Shown here: one piece after another, positions 1 to 9,456 of the stretch
Layout: every line of letters begins with the position of its first letter
Numbering within the stretch: position 1 is the first letter of the stretch
Assembly: GCA_022842785.1 (NCBI GenBank)
Contig: JALHOW010000002.1
Coordinates: 806,001 to 870,000 of the forward strand
DNA length: 64,000 bases
Source: Hyphomicrobiaceae bacterium
GTDB lineage: Bacteria > Pseudomonadota > Alphaproteobacteria > Rhizobiales > Hyphomicrobiaceae
Reading direction: 5' to 3'
Notes under the pieces: generated by a model
What the model saw: the letters and a program-made list of their open reading frames with translations, nothing else
Databases searched by the model: none
Told to the model about the DNA's origin: nothing
Program-made: the position numbers and the translations under genes

Positions 1-26
1 GTGGGTCGCATTTAAGGTCCGACGCT

Positions 27-797
27 TTAGCTGCGGTTCTTGCGTTCGCGGATCTCGGCGAACACCTCCCAGTCCTTCTTGTCTTTCATGCCGAGCCGTT
101 CGCGAATGGCGGGCACGTGCGGACGAAGGAAGGGATTTGTCTCGAGCTCGATGTCGACGCGTGTCGGCTGCGTTAGTGCATTGCGGGCGCGCATGGCGGT
201 AACTTGCGCGGCGCGCTCCACGAGCTTCTGGTTATTCGGCTCGATGGCGAGCGCAAACTTCGCGTTGGCGACGGTGTACTCGTGGCCGCAGTAGAGATCC
301 GTATCCTTGGGAAGCCGCGCGATCTTCTGCAGCGAGTTCCACATCATCTCGGGATTGCCCTCGATGATGCGCCCGCAGCCCATGACGAAGAGCGTGTCGG
401 CCACGAAGGCGGTCTTGTGATCCGGGAGAACGAGGCTGATGTGTCCGGCTGTGTGGCCTGGAGTATCGATCACGTCGACCTGGATGTTTCCGACCTTGAA
501 CGTATCGCCTTCCGCCACGAGTTGATCGAGGCCCTGGATCCTCGAGGCTTCGGCCTTCGGCCCGATGACCTTGCAGCCCGTCTCCGATTTGAGCGGGAGA
601 ATACCGTCCGTGTGATCTGCATGGTGATGCGTGACGAGGATGTGCGAGAGCTTCCAGCCTTTGGCGGCAAGCTCTCGGCGTATGTCGGCGGCGTCCGGCG
701 CATCGATGCTCGCGATCGCGCCAGTCTCCGGATCGTGGATCAGTACAGCGAAGTTGTCGCTACGACTGATGAACTGATGAATGTCGAGGCGGCTCAT
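27..797 (-). CDS. gloB: Hydroxyacylglutathione hydrolase (glyoxalase II), MBL fold
   Basis: Predicted to hydrolyse S-lactoylglutathione to lactate and glutathione in the methylglyoxal detoxification pathway, in the cytoplasm. The 256-residue protein matches the usual glyoxalase II length (about 255). The metal-binding motif THHHADHTDG lies at residues 56-65, and later histidines sit in GHTAGH and CGHEYT. I chose the ATG at 797 because a GGGAGGAC ribosome site lies just upstream; the longer open frame to 965 reads through non-conserved sequence that overlaps the neighbouring deacetylase start. It is divergent from the deacetylase gene at 946. Other MBL hydrolases cannot be wholly excluded, but the C-terminal region fits the glyoxalase II family. 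Confidence 0.88.
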   Translation of the reverse strand: MSRLDIHQFISRSDNFAVLIHDPETGAIASIDAPDAADIRRELAAKGWKLSHILVTHHHADHTDGILPLKSETGCKVIGPKAEASRIQGLDQLVAEGDTFKVGNIQVDVIDTPGHTAGHISLVLPDHKTAFVADTLFVMGCGRIIEGNPEMMWNSLQKIARLPKDTDLYCGHEYTVANAKFALAIEPNNQKLVERAAQVTAMRARNALTQPTRVDIELETNPFLRPHVPAIRERLGMKDKKDWEVFAEIRERKNRS

Positions 798-945
798 GTC
801 GTCCTCCCGGGTGCGGTCTTGGAGGCTGAAGCGGAATGCGCGGCGGTGCTGGCCGCGCCCATGCTTTTGCAGTATCGCAGTCTGCCCGCATTGCCAATGG
901 CGCGCCGGCGGCGAAGCTGGCGCACGCGCGCAGAGGTGCCATCGA

Positions 946-1818
946 ATGCCGACCGACGCCCGCAAGAAGCTCGTCGTCTGCGCTGACGACTATGCGCTGA
1001 CGCCTGGCGTGAGCCGCGCCATCCGGGAGCTAATCGCAGCGGGGCGCATCTCGGCGACGAGCGTCATGACCGTTGCGCCGTATTGGGTAGATGAAGGGCC
1101 GGCGCTGGCGGTTGTGGCTGGCACTGCGGACATCGGACTGCATCTCACGCTGACCGACCAGGCCCCGCTCGGCCCCATGCCCGAGCTGGCGCCTGCGGGC
1201 CGGCTGCCACCCGTTGGAGCGCTCGTGCGCGCGAGCCTGCTTGGCCGCTTGCCGCTGTCGGAGATCGAAGCGGAGATCGAGCGGCAGCTCGCAGCTTTCG
1301 TGGCCGTCTGGAAGCGTGCCCCCGCCCATGTTGATGGCCATCATCACGTGCATCAGCTTCCGGGCGTGCGCACGGCGCTCATGAAGGCGCTCGGCCGCCA
1401 GATCGGACCGCGCCCGTACCTGCGCTCATGTCACGAGCCGCTGACGCGTATCGTCACGCGCGGCGTCGCTCGGCAGAAGGCGGCGGTGATCTCGGCGCTC
1501 GGGGTAGGCTTCAGGAAGTCGGCCGCGGTCCACGGTTTTGCGACCAACGACGGCTTCAGCGGGATCTACGATCTCAGCGCCGCGCCGCACAGCCTGGACG
1601 CACTCTTCGCGAAGTTCGTCCGCGATATCGGCCCACGGCCGCTCATGATGTGCCACCCAGGTTATTCCGATACAACTCTCGCAGCGCTCGATACGATGAC
1701 GGCGGAGCGAGATAGCGAGCTGGCATTCCTGGCGGGTGATGGTTGGAAGGAGGTGCTGGCGGCGGCCCAAGTCGCCGTCGCGCCCCTCCGGGAGTTGCCG
1801 GCCCTAGGGCGGGCCTAG
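946..1818 (+). CDS. ChbG/HpnK (YdjC-like) family carbohydrate deacetylase
   Basis: A 290-residue protein of the YdjC/ChbG/HpnK polysaccharide deacetylase-like family, which removes N-acetyl groups from amino sugars or modified lipid sugars. Visible family signatures are the N-terminal VVCADDYALTPGVSRAI block with the metal-binding Asp pair and the HVDGHHHVH motif near residues 128-136. The ATG at 946 starts directly at the conserved region; the longer frame from 781 overlaps the divergent glyoxalase II gene. No hopanoid or chitobiose genes lie beside it, so its substrate is unknown. HpnK-like is a guess based on general similarity only. Confidence 0.82.
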   Translation: MPTDARKKLVVCADDYALTPGVSRAIRELIAAGRISATSVMTVAPYWVDEGPALAVVAGTADIGLHLTLTDQAPLGPMPELAPAGRLPPVGALVRASLLGRLPLSEIEAEIERQLAAFVAVWKRAPAHVDGHHHVHQLPGVRTALMKALGRQIGPRPYLRSCHEPLTRIVTRGVARQKAAVISALGVGFRKSAAVHGFATNDGFSGIYDLSAAPHSLDALFAKFVRDIGPRPLMMCHPGYSDTTLAALDTMTAERDSELAFLAGDGWKEVLAAAQVAVAPLRELPALGRA

Positions 1819-1897
1819 CGCGCCGCAGGTGCGGGTGGGCTATCACGGTTGATTTAGCCTTACTTCGAAGGCATCACGCTTGTTTACCAATTTTTAC

Positions 1898-1927
1898 TTG
1901 ACGTGAAGATAAAGTGTCGCACATTAT
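1898..1927 (+). promoter_or_regulatory. Candidate sigma-70-type promoter
   Basis: TTGACG at 1898-1903, an 18-base spacer, then CATTAT at 1922-1927, in a locally AT-richer stretch of otherwise GC-rich sequence. It points at the small open frame beginning at 1947 or 2025. Four of six bases match the -10 consensus, so this is only suggestive. Confidence 0.3.
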
Positions 1928-2024
1928 CCACAATGTTCTGCGATAGGTGCATGCCTCTGCAGAGCATCGAGGATCGACCGTGACAGGTTTGTCGATCGGT
2001 CGGTGGTCAAGCGAGGTCGGCGAC

Positions 2025-2279
2025 ATGAGTATAGAGCGACTGAATCGCGCTGCTCTGGCCGCAGGGTTTGCAATGGCAGCCCCGGACGACGATCCTGGTG
2101 TGGATCGCGATTTGAGTGCGCGTCGGGCCGATGTCCCGGCATCGACCAACCTCCCCGCCGTAGTTTACCGCACCAGTCGCGCTGATCTGCGCAGCATCGA
2201 GCTGCTCGCGCCGGTTCGGGCATTCGGTGCGCGTCTCCGCGGACGTCTGCCTTATCTCGGCGGCGGCGCGACGGCCTGA
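2025..2279 (+). CDS. Hypothetical protein (weakly supported)
   Basis: An 84-residue open frame beginning MSIERLNRAALAAGF, with GAGG eight bases before the ATG and a possible promoter at 1898-1927. It contains many Ala, Asp and Arg residues and no domain or signal peptide that I recognise. A start at 1947 in the same frame would give 110 residues. Codon composition resembles coding sequence, but nothing decisive supports it, and it could be a chance open frame in GC-rich DNA. Confidence 0.3.
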   Translation: MSIERLNRAALAAGFAMAAPDDDPGVDRDLSARRADVPASTNLPAVVYRTSRADLRSIELLAPVRAFGARLRGRLPYLGGGATA

Positions 2280-2371
2280 GCCGCAGCTCGTTTCACGTCC
2301 AGCATTTGGATCGGATGATTGCGCGAGCCAACGGCTCTGCGTCGTTGGTTATTCTCGACAGTATCACGCAC

Positions 2372-2424
2372 CAAAAACAACAAAGCCGCATCGCTGGCCT
2401 TGCGGCTGACAATGCGGCTTGTTG
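2372..2424 (-). terminator. Rho-independent terminator for the small lipoprotein gene
   Basis: A nine-base-pair stem (2383-2391 pairing with 2412-2420) with a GC-rich core. Read on the minus strand it is followed by a T-rich run (TGTTGTTTTT) at 2372-2382. It lies about 60 bases past the stop codon of the lipoprotein gene at 2481-2612. Confidence 0.6.
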
Positions 2425-2480
2425 CTGTCCATAATCCGAAAGTGGTCCGTCAGACGGACATCCCTCGGTAATGGGATCAG

Positions 2481-2612
2481 TTAGCGCACCTGCTGCGTCA
2501 CGGGAGCAACGTCGCCCGCGCCGAGCTTGTACGACTCGTGAGCCACTTCCTTACGGCACGCGCCAAGAGCGACGGCCGCAACCACGGTGGCAAGAACGAT
2601 TGCACTCTTCAT
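2481..2612 (-). CDS. Small lipoprotein, 43 residues
   Basis: A short gene: MKSAIVLATV opens a hydrophobic signal, and the lipobox ALGAC places the lipidated cysteine at residue 19. This leaves a mature peptide of about 25 residues that ends APVTQQVR. A GGGGAG ribosome site lies eight bases before the ATG, and a terminator follows at 2372-2424. It should be exported and lipid-anchored in the envelope. Function is unknown. A degenerate-looking relative of its C-terminal part lies just upstream on the same strand (2645-2756). Confidence 0.7.
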   Translation of the reverse strand: MKSAIVLATVVAAVALGACRKEVAHESYKLGAGDVAPVTQQVR

Positions 2613-2644
2613 AGTTCAGTCTCCCCTAGAAAACCCCGAGATGG

Positions 2645-2756
2645 GATCAACTCTCACGCAGACCCTGCTCCGTCACCGGCGCATTGGCGCCACGCTCATT
2701 GGCGCATACGTCGCTAGGGAGCGCGCATGTCCCAATGGCCACAACCGTTTTCGGAT
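2645..2756 (-). pseudogene. Degenerate copy related to the small lipoprotein gene
   Basis: Read on the minus strand, this frame ends GANAPVTEQGLRES-stop, resembling the GDVAPVTQQVR-stop end of the neighbouring lipoprotein. The bases around both stop codons also share ATGGGATCA. The frame has no ATG, no proper lipobox (a Thr precedes the Cys) and a stop codon a little upstream. It looks like a decayed tandem duplicate; a non-ATG start at GTG or TTG cannot be ruled out. The rest of 2613-2980 holds nothing else I can support. Confidence 0.35.
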
Positions 2757-2980
2757 CCTTGGTCGCCAAGAATGACGCCCCCCAAGAGCGGCTGTGGCAG
2801 TCGCCCTAATCTGGGTACTTGTGAGCCGAGTTCAGATCAAGGACGGTGGGCAATATGTGGATGTTTTGTGCCGCCGGCGGTGCGAAAAAGCCACGCAAAA
2901 GCAGTTCAATAACCGTTCAATACCGAAACTCGAACGATTTGCACGGCCGAATAGCTCCGAATACGTCTTTGCGGCCGGTT

Positions 2981-4348
2981 TCAGCGCAGCAACGGAGACC
3001 ACGCGGGGTCCGAAGCGAATGATGGCGTGCGAATCACCCGCTCGTTTCGCGCGGTGAGGTCGATCGAGTAAATCCGGGGGCCCCCGTTGGCGCCTTGCTG
3101 CTCTCTGAAGAACATGAGAAAGCGCCCATTCGGCGCCCAGGTCGGGCCTTCATTGTGATAGCCGTCGGTGAGTATGCGCTCCCCTGAGCCATCGGGATGA
3201 AAGACCCCGATGAGGAAGCGTCCCGACGCCTGCTTCGTGAATGCGATGTAGTCGCCGCGCGGAGACCATACGGGTGTCGAGTAGCGGCCCTCGCCGAGGC
3301 TGATGCGGCGCGGGGCCTGACCATCCGACCCCATCACATACAGGGCCTGGTGCCCCTCGCGGTCTGACTCGAAGACGATCTGGCGCCCGTCGGGCGAGTA
3401 GCAAGGGCCTGTATCGATCGCGCGCCCCTGCGTGAGCCGGCGCATCTGGCGGCTGCGCAGATCCATCTCGAGGATGGAGCTGTCGCCCTCCTGCTGAAGG
3501 CTCATGACGATGCGCTGCCCGTCCGGCGAGAAGCGCGGCGCGAACGTCATGCCCGGAAAATCGCCGACCACGCCGCGCTGTCCGGTGTCGATGTTGAGCA
3601 TCACGACGCGCGGCTGTGCGCCGGCGGCGTAGGACATGTACGTGATTTCCTGCGTCGTCGGGCTGAAGCGCGGGGTGAGCACCAGCTCGCCGCCCTGGCT
3701 CAGCAGGCGCGTGTTGTGTCCGTCCTGGTCCATGATGGCGAGCCGCTTCACGCGCTTCTGCTTCGGCCCGGTCTCGTCGATGAACACGATGCGCGAGTCG
3801 AAGTAGCCCTTCTCCAGCGTGAGCTTCTCCCAGACCTGATCGGCTAGGATGTGCCCGATGCGCCGCCAGTTCGAGACGGTCGTCGTGAACTGCTGTCCGG
3901 TGAGCTGCTTGCCGATGACCACATCCCAGAGGCGGAACTCGGCCCTGACCCGGCCGTCTCCGAGCTGGGAAACGCGCCCGACGACCAGCGCCTCGGCGCC
4001 GGAGCTGCGCCAGTCGGCAAAGCGCGGCGTCGCGTTGAGGTCGCCGATGCGCTCGATGAAGCCCGCCGGATCGAGCGGCACGAACAGCCCCGAGCTCTCG
4101 AGATCCGCCGTCACGACGGCAGCTACATCAGCGGCGAAACGCGGATCGTCGCCGAGGAACGGCGGAATGGCGATCGGTCGCGGCCGGACATTGCCCTGGT
4201 CGACGTCGACCTGCAGTGGTCCGCGCGGTTGTGGTTGCTGAGCTGCCGCCGGCAGGATCAGCCCCAATGGGGGTGCGAGCGTCGCGGCGGCGCCGACCTG
4301 CAGGACGGTTCGCCGCGTCAGCGTACGCTTCATGGTCGTGCCAGACAT
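2981..4348 (-). CDS. tolB: Tol-Pal system beta-propeller protein TolB
   Basis: A periplasmic component of the Tol-Pal envelope system that interacts with Pal and supports outer-membrane constriction at division. The 455-residue protein has an N-terminal TolB domain (about residues 50-170), then WD40-like beta-propeller repeats with recurring FSPDGQ, YSPDGR and WSPRGD motifs. The signal sequence is unusual: [12 protein letters not shown] is a twin-arginine-like motif followed by a hydrophobic stretch and an AxA cleavage region, whereas classical TolB uses Sec. The start at 4348 is preceded by GGGGAC; an ATG five codons later (4333) is an alternative. No tolQ, tolR, tolA or pal is next to it, which is unusual for this gene. 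Confidence 0.93.
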   Translation of the reverse strand: MSGTTMKRTLTRRTVLQVGAAATLAPPLGLILPAAAQQPQPRGPLQVDVDQGNVRPRPIAIPPFLGDDPRFAADVAAVVTADLESSGLFVPLDPAGFIERIGDLNATPRFADWRSSGAEALVVGRVSQLGDGRVRAEFRLWDVVIGKQLTGQQFTTTVSNWRRIGHILADQVWEKLTLEKGYFDSRIVFIDETGPKQKRVKRLAIMDQDGHNTRLLSQGGELVLTPRFSPTTQEITYMSYAAGAQPRVVMLNIDTGQRGVVGDFPGMTFAPRFSPDGQRIVMSLQQEGDSSILEMDLRSRQMRRLTQGRAIDTGPCYSPDGRQIVFESDREGHQALYVMGSDGQAPRRISLGEGRYSTPVWSPRGDYIAFTKQASGRFLIGVFHPDGSGERILTDGYHNEGPTWAPNGRFLMFFREQQGANGGPRIYSIDLTARNERVIRTPSFASDPAWSPLLR

Positions 4349-4448
4349 TGATTCGCCCGTCCCCGGAAGATCCCTTGGACGCTGTGCGATGCCAAGGTGT
4401 CGAAAGTTTGAAGCCACGGGTTGGGCGCGGTCGCGTGCGGCGATCGGC

Positions 4449-5225
4449 TCAACCGAGCGTAACGCCGCATTTTGCAGCCCATCCGAGCCCCTCGAGTGTG
4501 CCCTTGCGCGGCTTGTACTCGCAGCCGACATAACCCGAGAATCCACTCGCGTCGATCTCCCGGAAAAGGAAGGCGTAGTTCATTTCCCCATCATCCGGCT
4601 CGCCGCGGTCCGGCGGGCTCGCAATCTGATAGTGGCGCGCCAGATGCCCGAACTCGCGGATGGCCATGGCGGTGTCGCCCTCCTGGATCTGCCGGTGATA
4701 GAGGTCGAATTGCAGGCCGAGGTTGGGTTCGCCCACTTCGTAGATGACCGCACGTGCTTCGCCGGTCGTGTTGAGGAAGAAGCCCGGAATGTCGCGCGTG
4801 TTGATCGGCTCGATGATCACGTCGACGTTGTCCTTGGCCGCCAGTCGCGCCGCGCGCTTGAGGTTGGCCACATACGTCCGCCGCTCCGCCCCATGATGGC
4901 GCAGGCCCGGCATGGCATGAATGCGCCGGCACCCGGTCGCCTCGGCATAGCGCAGCGCCGTCGCCACCGCCTGCTCGAACTCGGCTTCGCGTCCGGGAAT
5001 GGCCGCAAGGCCACGCTCACCCTTGGTCCAGTCGCCCGGTGGCAGGTTGAAGAGCGCCTGCGTCAGGCCGTTTGTTTTCAAGCGAGAGGCGATTTCCTCC
5101 GGCTTGTTCTCGTAGGGAAAGAGAAACTCTACGGCACGGAAGCCCGCTTTGGCCGCCGCTTCGAAGCGGTCGAGAAAGGGCACTTCCAGGAACATGAACG
5201 AGAGATTGGCGGCGAAGCGCGGCAT
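4449..5225 (-). CDS. hyi: Hydroxypyruvate isomerase family protein (TIM barrel)
   Basis: A 258-residue xylose-isomerase-like TIM barrel. Family knowledge: hydroxypyruvate isomerase interconverts hydroxypyruvate and tartronate semialdehyde (glyoxylate metabolism); the related OtnI acts on 2-oxo-tetronates. The start [12 protein letters not shown], the [12 protein letters not shown] segment and the [12 protein letters not shown] and QFDLYHRQI segments are characteristic, with the Glu and Asp/His metal ligands visible. The ATG at 5225 follows a GGGAGGACC ribosome site. It runs on the same strand as tolB about 100 bases upstream of it, but there is no functional link that I can see. Confidence 0.87.
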   Translation of the reverse strand: MPRFAANLSFMFLEVPFLDRFEAAAKAGFRAVEFLFPYENKPEEIASRLKTNGLTQALFNLPPGDWTKGERGLAAIPGREAEFEQAVATALRYAEATGCRRIHAMPGLRHHGAERRTYVANLKRAARLAAKDNVDVIIEPINTRDIPGFFLNTTGEARAVIYEVGEPNLGLQFDLYHRQIQEGDTAMAIREFGHLARHYQIASPPDRGEPDDGEMNYAFLFREIDASGFSGYVGCEYKPRKGTLEGLGWAAKCGVTLG

Positions 5226-5309
5226 GGTTCTGGTCCTCCCGGAAGCAAATTCTGATTGGGCGCGAGCATTGCAGAGGCAGGCCGCCTTGTCAGCAGGCTG
5301 GGGGCCCGT

Positions 5310-5645
5310 TCACCGTTGAGGGGCCTCGCGGAGCGTCATGATGAAGGCTGCCAGATCGTACATCTCGTCCTGGCTCAGGTGATGGTTCGGCATGATGGGC
5401 GGGACGGCGCGCAGCCATGCGATGATCCCCTCCGGCGTCTGGTTGCGGCGCCGGGCCATGGCAGCGAAGCCGGGAATCTCGTTCTCGGCCCGTTTCTCTC
5501 CCTGTCCCGGCACCATATGGCAGTGCGCGCACAGCCGTTCGGCCAGGGCGCGTCCTTTCGCGACGGCCTCGGCTGCTTCGGCGCCCCCCGGTCCAAGCCC
5601 CAGTGCCAGCACCCCCGTTAACACCGCCGCCTGCCGCGCGTTCAT
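5310..5645 (-). CDS. Small c-type cytochrome
   Basis: A 111-residue exported protein. An N-terminal signal (MNARQAAVLTGVLALG, cleavage near the AEA site) is followed by one haem-attachment motif, CAHCH, with MVPG after it; the C-terminal part has IMPNHHLSQDEMYDLAAFI, typical of class I cytochrome c helices, where a Met may be the distal haem ligand. It should carry one covalent haem in the periplasm and transfer electrons. Its partner is not evident from neighbours. I chose the ATG at 5645 because it begins the signal peptide. Confidence 0.85.
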   Translation of the reverse strand: MNARQAAVLTGVLALGLGPGGAEAAEAVAKGRALAERLCAHCHMVPGQGEKRAENEIPGFAAMARRRNQTPEGIIAWLRAVPPIMPNHHLSQDEMYDLAAFIMTLREAPQR

Positions 5646-5820
5646 CAATCGATCCCCAAAGCATCGCCCCGCCATCATCCGGGCCGAGAATGGACGGTGC
5701 GGCTTGGTCCGTGCAAGGGACCGACGGCCGCATCCGCGCCACGCAACGCCTCCCTTGCGCGCGGACGCCGCCGGAGATATGCCGACAACGTTCGGCCACG
5801 GATGTGCGGAGCAGAGCCCA

Positions 5821-6030
5821 TTGACGCAGCGACCCGACGAGCGTGAGGTACGCGAGCAGCTTGCCATGCTGCGCGCCGAGCACCGCGATCTCGACGAGCG
5901 CATCGTGCGGCTCGAGGCGGAGCAGTCCAGCGATCAGGTCACGATCAAGCGCCTCAAGAAGCAGAAGCTTCTGCTCAAGGACCGGATCACCTCGCTCGAG
6001 GACCAGATCACGCCTGACATCATCGCTTGA
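5821..6030 (+). CDS. YdcH/DUF465 family small coiled-coil protein
   Basis: A short, highly charged helical protein. The segment LRAEHRDLDERIVRLEAEQ and the following IKRLKKQKLLLKDRI match the DUF465 (YdcH) pattern, in which an LKxxKLxLKDxI helix is conserved. The function of the family is unknown. A TTG start at 5821 gives 69 residues, close to the family's usual length, with GGAG nine bases upstream; an in-frame ATG at 5779 would add 14 poorly conserved residues. The gene is divergent from the cytochrome c gene and precedes purE. Confidence 0.75.
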   Translation: MTQRPDEREVREQLAMLRAEHRDLDERIVRLEAEQSSDQVTIKRLKKQKLLLKDRITSLEDQITPDIIA

Positions 6031-6154
6031 GCCGCGGCGGTCTCCATGGCCGTTAAGCGGGGTCGTCCACACCATGCGGAGCGGGAGCGCTTGCAGGGGC
6101 GTTGGGGGATCAATAGTTTCTCTTTTTCCTTTCGAGACCTGAAAGAGGCAGCAA

Positions 6155-6649
6155 ATGGCCGGGGCGGCGGCAGACGTGGCAATCATCATGGGCAGCCGCT
6201 CGGATTGGCCGACCATGAAGCGGGCAGCCGAGGTCCTGGATGAGCTCGGCGTCAGCTACGACGCGCGGGTCATCTCGGCCCATCGCACACCGAAGCGCCT
6301 CTATGATTTCGCGACGAAAGCACGCGAGGCCGGTTTCAAGGTCATCATCGCAGGTGCGGGCGGTGCCGCGCACCTCCCCGGCATGACCGCCTCCATGACG
6401 CCGCTGCCCGTGCTTGGCGTTCCCGTGAAGTCGAGCACGCTCTCGGGCCAGGACAGCCTGCTTTCGATCGTCCAGATGCCGGCCGGCATCCCGGTCGGCA
6501 CTTTGGCCATCGGCGAGGCCGGAGCCACGAACGCCGGTCTTCTCGCCGCCCAGATCCTCGCGATCTCGGATGCTGCGCTTGCCGCCCGTCTCGATGACTG
6601 GCGCGCGCGCCAGACGGCGAGCATTCCCGAGGCGCCCGAAGGACCATGA
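6155..6649 (+). CDS. purE: 5-(carboxyamino)imidazole ribonucleotide mutase
   Basis: Catalyses conversion of N5-CAIR to CAIR in de novo purine synthesis. The 164-residue protein shows the class I PurE signature [12 protein letters not shown] at the start, followed by [12 protein letters not shown] with its catalytic His and the [11 protein letters not shown] loop. The length is normal. It is translationally coupled to purK: the purK ATG overlaps the purE stop (ATGA at 6646-6649). Together they convert AIR to CAIR. Confidence 0.97.
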   Translation: MAGAAADVAIIMGSRSDWPTMKRAAEVLDELGVSYDARVISAHRTPKRLYDFATKAREAGFKVIIAGAGGAAHLPGMTASMTPLPVLGVPVKSSTLSGQDSLLSIVQMPAGIPVGTLAIGEAGATNAGLLAAQILAISDAALAARLDDWRARQTASIPEAPEGP

Positions 6650-7740
6650 CGGCGCCGCTCGCCCCGCATAGCGTGATCGGTATTCTCGGCGGCGGACAGC
6701 TCGCCAAGATGCTGGTGCAGGCTGCCGCCGAACTCGGTTTCCGCGTGGCCATCTACTCCGATGACTGGGGGCCGGCGCTCGACGTCGCAGGCAGCCATCT
6801 GATCGGACCCTACGAGAATCTCGCCCGCCTCGACGAGTTCGCCCGTGCCGTCGATGTCGTGACGTACGAGTTCGAGAACGTGCCGGTCATCGCGGCGGAG
6901 CATCTCGCGCGGCGCGTGCCGGTGCGGCCCGGTCCGCAGGCGCTGCGTGTCGCCCAGGACCGCAGCGTCGAAAAGGCATTCATCGCCGGCCTCGGTATTC
7001 CGATCGCGCCGTTTGCGGTGATCAAGAATGCGGGCGATGTCGCTGCCGCTGCCAAGACCATGAGCGACTGGCAATCCGCGGCGATCCTGAAGACCGCGCG
7101 CCTCGGTTACGACGGCAAGGGACAGGCCGGCGTCGCGACCCCGGCGGATCTTGCTGCCGCTTTCGCGTCGCTCGGCAGCGTACCGGCCGTGCTGGAGCGG
7201 CGGATCGATTTCGCCTTCGAGATTTCCATGCTTGTCGTGCGCTCGCTCGATGGCAGCCTCGCCTGCTATGACCCGCCGCGCAATACGCACGCGGGCGGCA
7301 TCCTGCGCACGTCCCTCGTGCCGGCAGGGCTCGCTGCAAATGTCGAGGCGCAGGCGCGCAGTATCGCGGAACGCATTGCCACTGAGCTCGAGTACGTCGG
7401 CGTGCTCGGCGTCGAGATGTTCTATCTCGGCGAGGCGTCGGCGACACCGCTGCTCGTCAACGAGATTGCGCCACGCGTGCACAACTCCGGCCACTGGACC
7501 ATGGATGCGTGTGCCGTCTCGCAATTCGAGAACCACATCCGTGCTGTCGCCGGCTGGCCGCTCGGCGCTACCGCACGCCACAGCGATGCGGAGATGCGCA
7601 ATCTCATCGGCGACGATGTCGAGGCCTGGCCATCACTCGCAACCGACCGCGACCTCTGCCTGCATCTCTATGGCAAGCGCGAAGCGCGTCCGGGCCGCAA
7701 GATGGGGCACGTGACACGGCTCTCGCCACGCTTAGATTGA
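6646..7740 (+). CDS. purK: 5-(carboxyamino)imidazole ribonucleotide synthase
   Basis: An ATP-grasp enzyme that makes N5-CAIR from AIR, ATP and bicarbonate, the step before PurE. The 364-residue protein has the N-terminal [12 protein letters not shown] nucleotide-fold start, the YDGKGQ ATP-grasp motif and the [14 protein letters not shown] active-site signature typical of PurK. It overlaps purE by four bases and probably forms a two-gene operon with it. Confidence 0.97.
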   Translation: MTAPLAPHSVIGILGGGQLAKMLVQAAAELGFRVAIYSDDWGPALDVAGSHLIGPYENLARLDEFARAVDVVTYEFENVPVIAAEHLARRVPVRPGPQALRVAQDRSVEKAFIAGLGIPIAPFAVIKNAGDVAAAAKTMSDWQSAAILKTARLGYDGKGQAGVATPADLAAAFASLGSVPAVLERRIDFAFEISMLVVRSLDGSLACYDPPRNTHAGGILRTSLVPAGLAANVEAQARSIAERIATELEYVGVLGVEMFYLGEASATPLLVNEIAPRVHNSGHWTMDACAVSQFENHIRAVAGWPLGATARHSDAEMRNLIGDDVEAWPSLATDRDLCLHLYGKREARPGRKMGHVTRLSPRLD

Positions 7741-7866
7741 GCGCCCCAGTTCCTACGCGTCACGTAATGCTCACTTCGTCGTCACGTTATGAACGCATGA
7801 CTAGCGAACGCTGGCCGTCCGGACGCGGTGCCTCGCACCGCTCTAACGAGAGGGAAGGATCCCCCC

Positions 7867-8058
7867 ATGTCGATGAATAGAACCGTGGTCGTGATCGCTG
7901 CGCTTGTGCTGGCTCTCACGCTGGCTTGGTACGTGGTGCCGCTGCCCGATGGTGATGGGCCGCCTGTCCCGTCCGCTCCCATGACGCAGCCGACCCCGGC
8001 CCCTGAGGCCGCGCCGACCACACCGGCGACGCCACCAACCGAGACGCCGAAGCAGTAA
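7867..8058 (+). CDS. Small membrane-anchored Pro-rich protein
   Basis: A 63-residue protein: residues 5-24 form one hydrophobic helix (VVVIAALVLALTLAWYVV), followed by a tail of Pro, Ala and Thr that ends ETPKQ. AAGGA lies seven bases before the ATG, and a strong hairpin follows the stop. The N-in helix with a periplasmic low-complexity tail is a prediction. I do not recognise the family, and there is no functional clue from purK upstream. Confidence 0.65.
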   Translation: MSMNRTVVVIAALVLALTLAWYVVPLPDGDGPPVPSAPMTQPTPAPEAAPTTPATPPTETPKQ

Positions 8059-8070
8059 GATCGAGAACTG

Positions 8071-8098
8071 CCGGCTGCTCGAAACAACGAGCAGCCGG
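8071..8098 (+). terminator. Intrinsic hairpin after the small membrane protein
   Basis: A perfect 11-base-pair stem (8071-8081 with 8088-8098) and a six-base loop, AAACAA, 12 bases after the stop codon. There is no T-run, so termination would not be of the classical type, but position and stem strength fit a transcript end. Confidence 0.5.
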
Positions 8099-8181
8099 TC
8101 TCAAGCTCTGCGTTGGATCTTCCTCTCAGCCGGAATCTGTGCTGCCTAAGCGGCACAAAAATCCGCGAGGGGAATGCTTTT

Positions 8182-9456
8182 ATGACCGTCATCATCGTCG
8201 GGGCGGGGATCGGCGGTCTGACGCTGGCGCTCAGCCTGCATCAGGTCGGCATTGCCGTGCGCGTCTATGAGAGCGTGGACAAGCTCGAGCCGCTCGGCGT
8301 TGGTATCAACCTGCTGCCGCACGCCGTGCGCGAGCTGACGGAACTCGGTCTCGCCGACGAGATCGCCCGGACGGCCATTCCCACCTCGACGCTCTCCTAT
8401 TTCTCCAAGCGCGGCCAGCTCATCTGGTCGGAGCCTCGGGGCAAGGCCGCGGGTTACAACTGGCCGCAGTTCTCGATCCACCGCGGCGAGCTGCAGATGA
8501 TCCTCTATCGCGCGGTGCTCGAGCGTCTCGGTTCGGATGCCGTGCGGACCGGCCATCATTTCTCGTCCTTCGAGGAAACCGGAGATGGCATCCGGGCCCA
8601 TTTTACCGATCGGCGCGGCGGCGCACCGCGTGCGGCGGCTGAAGGCGCGGTGCTGATCGGTGCCGACGGTATTCATTCGACGCTGAGGGCCGCCTTTGTG
8701 CCGGACGAGGGCCCGCCGAAGTGGAATGGCGCCATTCTCTGGCGCGGCGTCACGGAGAGCACGCCCCTCCTCGACGGCCGCACGATGATCATGGCCGGGC
8801 ACGAGCGGCAGAAGTTCGTGTGCTATCCGATCTCGCGGGAAGCGCTCGACAACGGCCGTGCGCTCGTCAACTGGATTGCCGAGCTGCGCTACAATCCCGA
8901 TCACACGTGGCGCCGCGAGGACTGGAACCGGCCCGGGCGCCTCGAAGAATTTCTACCACTCTTCGAGAGCTGGCAATTCGGATGGCTCGACGTGCCGGGT
9001 CTCATCCGCGATGCCCGCGCCTGCTTCGAGTATCCGATGGTCGATCGCGATCCGCTGCCGAGCTGGGGACGCGGGCGCGTCACGCTGCTCGGCGATGCGG
9101 CGCATCCCATGTATCCGATCGGTTCCAATGGTGCTTCGCAGGCTATTCTGGATGCGCGTGTCCTCACGCGAGAGTTTCTTGCGAACGGCATAGGCCCCGA
9201 GGCGCTCGCCGCCTATGCCGCGGAACGTAATCCGGCAACGGGGCGGATCGTCCTCGCTAATCGCGCCAATGGTCCCGAGCAGGTCATGCAGATGGTCGAG
9301 GATCGCGCGCCGGCGGGTTACGGGCGGATCGAGGAAGTATTGTCTGCTGCCGAGCTCGAAGATGCGGCGGCGGGCTACAAGCGCCTCGCCGGTTTCGATC
9401 GAGAGACGCTCAACAGCCGCCCGCCGATCGTCGCTGTGACGGGTGGCTCCCACTAG
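8182..9456 (+). CDS. FAD-dependent monooxygenase (UbiH/PHBH superfamily)
   Basis: A group A flavin monooxygenase of 424 residues. The Rossmann FAD motif IIVGAGIGGLTLAL starts at residue 4; the central GADGIHST (DG) motif and the C-terminal GDAAHPMYPIGSNGA FAD motif are intact. Such enzymes hydroxylate aromatic or related substrates with NAD(P)H and oxygen. The ATG at 8182 follows a GAGGGGAA ribosome site; the longer frame from 8113 adds non-conserved sequence. Substrate is unknown, and no pathway genes adjoin it. Confidence 0.88.
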   Translation: MTVIIVGAGIGGLTLALSLHQVGIAVRVYESVDKLEPLGVGINLLPHAVRELTELGLADEIARTAIPTSTLSYFSKRGQLIWSEPRGKAAGYNWPQFSIHRGELQMILYRAVLERLGSDAVRTGHHFSSFEETGDGIRAHFTDRRGGAPRAAAEGAVLIGADGIHSTLRAAFVPDEGPPKWNGAILWRGVTESTPLLDGRTMIMAGHERQKFVCYPISREALDNGRALVNWIAELRYNPDHTWRREDWNRPGRLEEFLPLFESWQFGWLDVPGLIRDARACFEYPMVDRDPLPSWGRGRVTLLGDAAHPMYPIGSNGASQAILDARVLTREFLANGIGPEALAAYAAERNPATGRIVLANRANGPEQVMQMVEDRAPAGYGRIEEVLSAAELEDAAAGYKRLAGFDRETLNSRPPIVAVTGGSH

